Assembly (NCBI GenBank): GCA_904393845.1
Contig: CAJFNB010000009.1
Coordinates: 1-36,962 of the forward strand
DNA length: 36,962 nt
Reading direction: 5' to 3'
From: Alloclostridium intestinigallinarum
GTDB taxonomy: Bacteria > Bacillota > Clostridia > Christensenellales > UBA3700
Part shown: piece after piece, positions 32,098 to 36,962 of the stretch
How positions within the stretch are numbered: the stretch's first letter is position 1
How the letters are laid out: every line of letters starts with the position of its first letter
Notes under the pieces: generated by a model
Databases searched by the model: none
Seen by the model: the letters and a program-made list of their open reading frames with translations, nothing else
Told to the model about the DNA's origin: nothing
Made by a program: the position numbers and the translations under genes

Positions 32098-33465
32098 ATG
32101 GAAAACAAGAACGTGAATTTATTATGGGAATCGGTCATGGTGGATCTGATGCCGATGATTTCGACGGTATCGTTCCAGGTGTGGTTTTCCAGCGTAAAAC
32201 CGCTGAAAGTTTACAACAACAAACTGGTTCTGAGCGTAAAGCTGCACTCGAACAAAAAACAGCTTGACAACACTTACAGGGACATGATAGTGAAGTGTAT
32301 CCGCAAGAACAGCGATTACATAGACGACTTCATCGTGGTTCTCGAAGACGAAGAGCAGCTGCCGGAAGAACTCTCCGCCGCTGCCGCCGCGGAACCCGCG
32401 CCCGCCGCCGATACGGAAAGTTCGGAGAGCACGCATTTCAAGGCCTCCTTCACGTTCGACAACTTCGTGGTGGGCGACAGCAACCAGCTGGTGTACGCCG
32501 CCGCAAAGACGGTGGCGGAAGATCCGGGCAAACGCTACAATCCCCTGTTCATATACGGCGGCGTGGGTCTGGGCAAGACGCATATCATGCACGCCATAGG
32601 CAACTACCTGTTATCCGCGCGCCCCGGACTGAAAGTGCGTTACGCCGCGGCGGAAACTTTTACCAACGACTATATCGAAAGCATACGCACCAACAAGGAT
32701 TCGGGACTTAACAAGCAGTTCCGCGACAAATACCGCAACGTGGACGTGCTCATGCTGGACGACATACAGTTCATCGCGGGCAAGGGCGGCACGCAGGACG
32801 CGCTTTTCCACACCTTCAATTATCTGGTGGAAAACGAAAAGCAGATAGTCTTTTCCAGCGACCGTCACCCTTCTTTGCTGAACAACGTGGAGGACAGGCT
32901 TATTTCCCGCTTCGCTTCGGGCATCACGGTGGACATATCCCCTCCCGGACTTGAAATGAGGATAGCCATAATACAGCGCAAGGCGTTCGGCAGGCGTTTC
33001 CATATCTCCAAGGACTGCGTGTATTACCTGGCGGAGAAGATAGACACCAACGTGAGGGAGCTGGAAGGCGCGCTAAACAAGGTGGCGTTTTTCTGCGAGA
33101 TGAACAAGGTCGCCGCAGACAGCGTGGACGTGATACGCGAAGCGTTGCGCGACGAGATAGAAGAAGGCGGAAGAGCGCTTAATTACGAGGACATAATAGC
33201 CGCGTGCGCGGCGTACTTCGGCGTAAAATCCGACGACATAACGGGTTCGCGCCGCAGTAAACAGATAGTTTCCGCCAGACAGATGGCGATATATCTGATA
33301 TACGACATTCTGGGACTGCCGCTTGCTGAGATAGGCACCTACATAGGCGGCAGGGACCACACCACGATAGGCTACGCCCGCGACAAAATCGACAAAATGC
33401 GCCGCGACGACCCGATAGTGGAAAGGCAAATACAGGACATTCGCGCCAAGCTGGGCAAGGCATAA
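32098..33465 (+). CDS. dnaA: Chromosomal replication initiator DnaA
   Basis: 455 residues. Domain I at the N-terminus (LLWESVMVDL..VSFQVWFSSVKPL), a short Ala/Glu-rich linker (about 85-115), AAA+ domain III with Walker A GGVGLGKT (154-161) and Walker B LMLDDIQF (218-225), arginine-finger/sensor blocks (NNVEDRLISRFASG), and domain IV with the DnaA-box-binding signature GGRDHTTIGYARDKI. It melts the origin and starts replication. The start is ATG 32098, on a leaderless mRNA. It is followed by parB 29 bases later, not by dnaN. No cluster of DnaA boxes (TTATCCACA-type) was seen in the flanking intergenic DNA, so oriC is not shown here. Confidence 0.96.
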   Translation: MENKNVNLLWESVMVDLMPMISTVSFQVWFSSVKPLKVYNNKLVLSVKLHSNKKQLDNTYRDMIVKCIRKNSDYIDDFIVVLEDEEQLPEELSAAAAAEPAPAADTESSESTHFKASFTFDNFVVGDSNQLVYAAAKTVAEDPGKRYNPLFIYGGVGLGKTHIMHAIGNYLLSARPGLKVRYAAAETFTNDYIESIRTNKDSGLNKQFRDKYRNVDVLMLDDIQFIAGKGGTQDALFHTFNYLVENEKQIVFSSDRHPSLLNNVEDRLISRFASGITVDISPPGLEMRIAIIQRKAFGRRFHISKDCVYYLAEKIDTNVRELEGALNKVAFFCEMNKVAADSVDVIREALRDEIEEGGRALNYEDIIAACAAYFGVKSDDITGSRRSKQIVSARQMAIYLIYDILGLPLAEIGTYIGGRDHTTIGYARDKIDKMRRDDPIVERQIQDIRAKLGKA

Positions 33466-33494
33466 CGGCGCAAAAAGACATAAGGAGAAGTACC

Positions 33495-34346
33495 ATGGCA
33501 AAGAAAACGGACGTTTTTGAACTGAGCGGAACCAAATCTTACGACGAGAGCGGCAATCTGCGGGCGGGCGTGGAAGAAATAGATATAAGTTTCATCGACG
33601 CCAATCCCGAACAGCCGCGCAAAAACTTCGACGCCGACGCCTTAGAGGAGCTGGCAAACTCCATAAAGCAGCACGGAATAATACAACCGATAATTCTCTC
33701 CCCCGAAGGCGGAAGATTCTCGGTAGTGGCGGGCGAACGCAGACTGCGCGCGGCAAAACTTGCCGGACTGAAGAAAGTTCCCGCCATAGTGCGCAGCCTG
33801 ACGGAAGCGGAGCGCGGCGAAATCTCGCTCATAGAAAACCTTCAGCGCGAGGACCTGAATCCGATAGAAGAAGCCACCGCGTACAAGACGCTTATGGAGC
33901 GTTTTTCGCTCACGCAGGAAGAGCTTGCTTCGCGCCTGGGCAAAGGCAGACCCACCGTGGCAAATTCCCTGCGCCTGCTCAACCTGGCTCCCGCCGTGCA
34001 GGAACTGCTGATAAACGGCAGACTGACCGCGGGCCACGCACGCGCGCTTGTGATAATCAAAGACCCCGTGGTGCAGACGAATTACGCAATGGCTGCCTGC
34101 GATAAGGGACTGACGGTAAGACAGCTGGAATTCATGGTACAGCGCTACGTGAATCCGGAAAAGAAAAAGCCCGTGCCCAGAACTCCCCTTTCACCCGAAC
34201 TGAAAGGGCTGGTAAAGGATATGCAGCACATTTTCGCCACCAAGGTAAAGGCGGTGGGAACGCACGATAAGGGAAGGATATATATAGACTACTACACGCA
34301 GAGCGATCTGCAGCGTATATTTGAACTTATCGAGAGGCTGAAGTGA
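33495..34346 (+). CDS. parB: ParB/Spo0J-family chromosome partitioning protein
   Basis: 283 residues. The N-terminal CTPase/clamp domain has PEQPRKNFD, GIIQPIIL, the GERRLRAAKLAG box and ENLQREDLNPIEEA. The central helix-turn-helix (LTQEELASRLGKGRPTVANSLRLLNL) binds parS, and a C-terminal dimer domain follows. With CTP it slides on DNA around parS and helps segregate origins. The parA partner normally next to it is missing in this window; dnaA precedes it, and the next gene overlaps by four bases. AAGGAG supports the start. No perfect parS (TGTTTCACGTGAAACA) was seen. Confidence 0.95.
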   Translation: MAKKTDVFELSGTKSYDESGNLRAGVEEIDISFIDANPEQPRKNFDADALEELANSIKQHGIIQPIILSPEGGRFSVVAGERRLRAAKLAGLKKVPAIVRSLTEAERGEISLIENLQREDLNPIEEATAYKTLMERFSLTQEELASRLGKGRPTVANSLRLLNLAPAVQELLINGRLTAGHARALVIIKDPVVQTNYAMAACDKGLTVRQLEFMVQRYVNPEKKKPVPRTPLSPELKGLVKDMQHIFATKVKAVGTHDKGRIYIDYYTQSDLQRIFELIERLK

Positions 34347-35659
34347 AAAAAATACTGCCCTGGCAAAAGCTGGACAACGCGGCGACAATCTTTCCGCTGA
34401 TGTCCGGCAAACACAACCAGAACAATTTCCGTATGCAGGTCACCCTTTCTTCCCCCGTGGACAAAGCGGCGCTGGAGAGGGCGATAAACAACGTACTGCC
34501 CCGCTTCGAGCAATACGACGTCACGCTGAAAGGCGGCTTTATATGGTACCGCTTCGAGCGGGCGTCCTCGCCCGTAACGGTGGGCGACGCGGAGGAATGG
34601 GGAATGTCCCCCCTGCCCCTTTTTGAAAAGGGCGGCAGGACTTTCCGCTTCAACGTGCAGGGGTGCGACATATACGCCGACTTTTTCCACGCCATGGGCG
34701 ACGGAGCGGGAACGGGCGAATTTCTCAAAGCGGTCGTCTTTGAATATCTGAAAGAAACGGGCTGCCCCGTAGAGCCGGAAGGCAGAATAATCACCACGTC
34801 CACGCCGATAGATCCCGGCGAGAGCGAGGACGCCTTCCACAAGTATTACAAGCCCCTGCCCTTAAAGGACCTGGAAGTAAAGTCCATGCAGGGGAGCAAG
34901 GCTTTCCATATAGAGGGAACGCGTTACGAAGACCACGGCACGGAATGCGTGCAGTACACCCTGCCGTCGCACGAAGTGGTGGATTTGTGCCATTCGCTGG
35001 GCTGCACCGTGACGGAGTACCTGGGCGCGGCTTTCGCCATGGCTGTCTACGACGGAATGATACGCGGAAAACGCAAAAAAACGCGCGCCATCCAGCTGTT
35101 CATGCCCATCAATCTGCGCCGCTTCTTCCCCTCTTCCACGCTGAAAAACTTCTCCTTGTTTTCACGCGTGAAGATAGACACAAAAACTCCCCCCACCATG
35201 GAAGGGTGCATTAAAATTATCCACGAAAGTCTGAAAAGGGATACGGACAAGGCGCTTTTGCAAAAGAAAATCTGCACCACCGTGCGCGCGGAAGTGCTGG
35301 GCGTAATGCAGATTATCCCCCGCGCCCTGAAAAGGCTGTTCCTGGGCTTTGTCAACCTCTTCTTCGGCAAGGGCAAAAAGACGGCGACTTTTTCCAACGT
35401 GGGAATTGTGAAACTGCCCGAGAGTATGCGCCCGTATGTGACGAATATCCATTACAGTCTGTGGCCCAACTCCAACTCCCCGTATACCGCGGTGGTGGTT
35501 TCCGTATGGGACAGCCTGAACATCACCTTCAACAAGGCGATAAAAGAAAACGACATAGAGCGCGCCCTGTCCGCGCGGTTTGTGGCGGATAAGATAAAAT
35601 ACGCTTTCAGCTCCCGTCTGTGGCCGGGCGTGAAAAAAAAGAGCGCGGCGCGCGGCTGA
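34343..35659 (+). CDS. Condensation-fold (PapA/alcohol acetyltransferase-like) acyltransferase
   Basis: 438 residues with the two-lobed chloramphenicol-acetyltransferase/condensation fold. The catalytic motif reads H-A-M-G-D-G (FFHAMGDGAGTGEF, about 115-128), matching HxxxDG. The second lobe has FMPINLRRFFP and ATFSNVGIVKLP near the tunnel, as in PapA5/AATase-type proteins. It probably moves an acyl group from a carrier or CoA to an alcohol, amine or sugar; donor and acceptor are unknown. The start is GTG 34343, overlapping the stop of parB (GTGA), so it is translationally coupled to a chromosome-segregation gene. Confidence 0.82.
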   Translation: MKKILPWQKLDNAATIFPLMSGKHNQNNFRMQVTLSSPVDKAALERAINNVLPRFEQYDVTLKGGFIWYRFERASSPVTVGDAEEWGMSPLPLFEKGGRTFRFNVQGCDIYADFFHAMGDGAGTGEFLKAVVFEYLKETGCPVEPEGRIITTSTPIDPGESEDAFHKYYKPLPLKDLEVKSMQGSKAFHIEGTRYEDHGTECVQYTLPSHEVVDLCHSLGCTVTEYLGAAFAMAVYDGMIRGKRKKTRAIQLFMPINLRRFFPSSTLKNFSLFSRVKIDTKTPPTMEGCIKIIHESLKRDTDKALLQKKICTTVRAEVLGVMQIIPRALKRLFLGFVNLFFGKGKKTATFSNVGIVKLPESMRPYVTNIHYSLWPNSNSPYTAVVVSVWDSLNITFNKAIKENDIERALSARFVADKIKYAFSSRLWPGVKKKSAARG

Positions 35660-35701
35660 AAGCGGCTTGAATAAAATATACTGAACAACGGAGATAAACT
35701 T

Positions 35702-36661
35702 ATGTACTACATCGGAATCGACGTGGGCGGAATGTCCATCAAGGCGGGCGTAACCGACAAGGAAGGCAACGTACTGCACAAGACCACCCTGGAAACAAAG
35801 GGCAGATATACCAAAGAATATACTATAAGCAACGATATACACCTGCTTATCGTAAAACTGCTTTCCGAAGCGGGTATTCCGGAAAGCGAAATCGCCGCCG
35901 TCGGCATAGGTCAGGCGGGAAGCATTGATTCCGAACGCGGAATAATCAACTATTGGAACAATATCCCCATGAAAAAGGTTCACGTTGCGGAAGAGATGCG
36001 CAAATGGCACTCCTTCCCCGTTTTCATAGACAACGACGCCAACGTGGCGGCTTTGGGCGAATGCGTTTTCGGCGCCGCGAAGGGGCTTAAAAACGTGCTT
36101 CTCATCACCCTCGGCACGGGCGTGGGCAGCGGCATAATCATCGACGGAAAAATCTACCGCGGCGAATACGGCGCGGGCGCGGAAGCGGGACACATGGGCA
36201 TTATCATGGGCGGCGAGCCGTGCACCTGCGGCAGACGCGGCTGCTGGGAGGCGTACGCTTCCGTATCCGCACTCATACGCCAGACGAAGGCGGCTATGGC
36301 GGAACACCCCGAAAGCAGTATGAACGACGTCGCGCGCGATATGGGCGAAGTAAACGGCATGACCGCGTTCAAGGCGGCGCGTGCGGGCGATAAGACCGCT
36401 CTGGAAGTGGTAGAACGGTACGAGCGCTACGTGGCGGAAGGACTTATAAGTCTGCAAAACATTTTCCGTCCGCAGATGTTCCTCATCGGCGGAGGTATAT
36501 CCAAAGAGGGGGAATACCTCACCGCGCCGCTGGAAAAAATGGTATACGACGGTATGTTCGATAAGGAAACGGGCGACGGGCTGAAGATCCGCCCTGCCGC
36601 ATTGCATAACGACGCGGGGATTTTGGGGGCTGCCGCCCTCGCGATAAACAGTATTAAATAA
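35702..36661 (+). CDS. ROK-family sugar kinase (glucokinase-like)
   Basis: 319 residues. GIDVGGMSIKAGV binds the ATP phosphates, DNDANVAALGE carries the catalytic Asp, TLGTGVGSGIIIDG is the adenosine region, and the zinc motif CTCGRRGCWEAY follows the HMG histidine of ROK kinases. It is likely to phosphorylate glucose or a related hexose (the G-E-x-G-H signature GAEAGHMG is present). ACGGAG precedes the ATG. It is 42 bases after the acyltransferase on the same strand and ends the apparent dnaA-parB operon; a -10-like TATACT at 35677 may also give it its own start. Confidence 0.92.
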   Translation: MYYIGIDVGGMSIKAGVTDKEGNVLHKTTLETKGRYTKEYTISNDIHLLIVKLLSEAGIPESEIAAVGIGQAGSIDSERGIINYWNNIPMKKVHVAEEMRKWHSFPVFIDNDANVAALGECVFGAAKGLKNVLLITLGTGVGSGIIIDGKIYRGEYGAGAEAGHMGIIMGGEPCTCGRRGCWEAYASVSALIRQTKAAMAEHPESSMNDVARDMGEVNGMTAFKAARAGDKTALEVVERYERYVAEGLISLQNIFRPQMFLIGGGISKEGEYLTAPLEKMVYDGMFDKETGDGLKIRPAALHNDAGILGAAALAINSIK

Positions 36662-36686
36662 AGCGGAAACCGTTAATTCAAAAATA

Positions 36687-36722
36687 TACGGACGGCAAAC
36701 GTATTGCCGTCCGTAATTTTTT
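36687..36722 (+). terminator. Terminator after the ROK kinase
   Basis: A 12-bp stem (36687-36698 with 36704-36715), 5-base loop, and ATTTTTTCT tail. Confidence 0.9.
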
Positions 36723-36962
36723 CTCACACTCATTCCGCACACGAGGGCACCGCATATAAGGCACGTGATACTTTGTCAAGGCGCATTTTTTCTAAGTCAC
36801 GTACGATATGCCGAACAGGAACAATACGAACACGGTCCGGCAAAGCCGATTTCAGCCGTTACTGTGTCGTTTGTCTTGACAATACGAAGTATTGCCTGCG
36901 GCAAACTCCTTGCACCGGCAAGAAATCGGCATTGCGGGACTGCAAGGCACCTCAGGGCGAAA
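36723..36962. other. Non-coding right edge with inverted repeats
   Basis: No gene is seen. A 19-base inverted repeat with two mismatches lies at 36835-36853 and 36922-36940 (GCCGATTTC / GAAATCGGC at the core). Between the arms is a perfect hairpin CAATAC-GAA-GTATTG. The element continues past the window edge, so its nature (repeat family, structured RNA or mobile-element end) cannot be decided. Confidence 0.45.

Noticed and set aside
33495..36962. parS sites near parB.
   Set aside because: No TGTTTCACGTGAAACA or close relative was seen by reading both strands; imperfect sites might be missed without a scan.

Overview
The window looks like chromosomal DNA of an anaerobic, fermentative Clostridia-type Firmicute, probably a gut commensal. 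The evidence is a clustered [FeFe]-hydrogenase of the multi-subunit NAD-linked type, a CoA-transferase, meso-diaminopimelate dehydrogenase, methylglyoxal synthase, strong AAGGAGG-type ribosome sites, TTGnnn-17-TATAAT promoters, and a collagen-like (Gly-Pro-Thr)n surface protein. No rRNA, tRNA, CRISPR array or complete transposase was seen. Genus-level placement cannot be made from the sequence alone.

Layout. 1-3.7 kb: end of a dispersed MITE-like repeat, a LysR regulator, a small leaderless gene, a carboxymuconolactone-decarboxylase-type protein, then an AT-rich zinc-ribbon membrane protein divergent from a small XRE regulator with two operator-like palindromes between them. 3.7-9.5 kb (minus strand): CoA-transferase, HATPase, thioredoxin-like [2Fe-2S] protein, hydB, hydA, probably one operon for H2/NADH/ferredoxin metabolism; no hydC (NuoE-like) gene is present locally. 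9.6-13.1 kb: a membrane-anchored sialidase-fold protein, ddh, and an HTH-SdpI fusion. 13.3-15.9 kb: a glycosyltransferase directly followed by the collagen-like protein, which it may glycosylate. 16-19.2 kb: hairpin-rich intergenic DNA, an SDR oxidoreductase, a cyclophilin-like lipoprotein, and a TIR domain fused to an SAM methyltransferase. 19.4-25.2 kb: GNAT-Nudix fusion, DUF4838-type lipoprotein, mgsA, a MITE-like element, a protein of two tandem TIR domains, and a flavin-reductase/PCP_red-like fusion. 25.3-29.2 kb: AEC transporter, then a strongly expressed two-gene operon with a soluble VirD4-like ATPase. 29.3-31.9 kb: a tandemly duplicated module (GH43-like propeller plus YbjN-like protein), one GH43 copy decayed. 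32-36.7 kb: dnaA, parB, a condensation-fold acyltransferase and a ROK sugar kinase in an apparent operon without parA or dnaN.

Recurring theme. Several genes, including dnaA, have a near-consensus promoter whose -10 box ends about 6-8 bases before the ATG, with no Shine-Dalgarno sequence. This implies leaderless mRNAs coexisting with classical SD-led genes and decides several start codons here.

The best candidates for undescribed biology are the TIR-methyltransferase fusion, the dual-TIR protein bordered by the repeat element, and the orphan soluble VirD4-like operon beside the duplicated YbjN/GH43 module.
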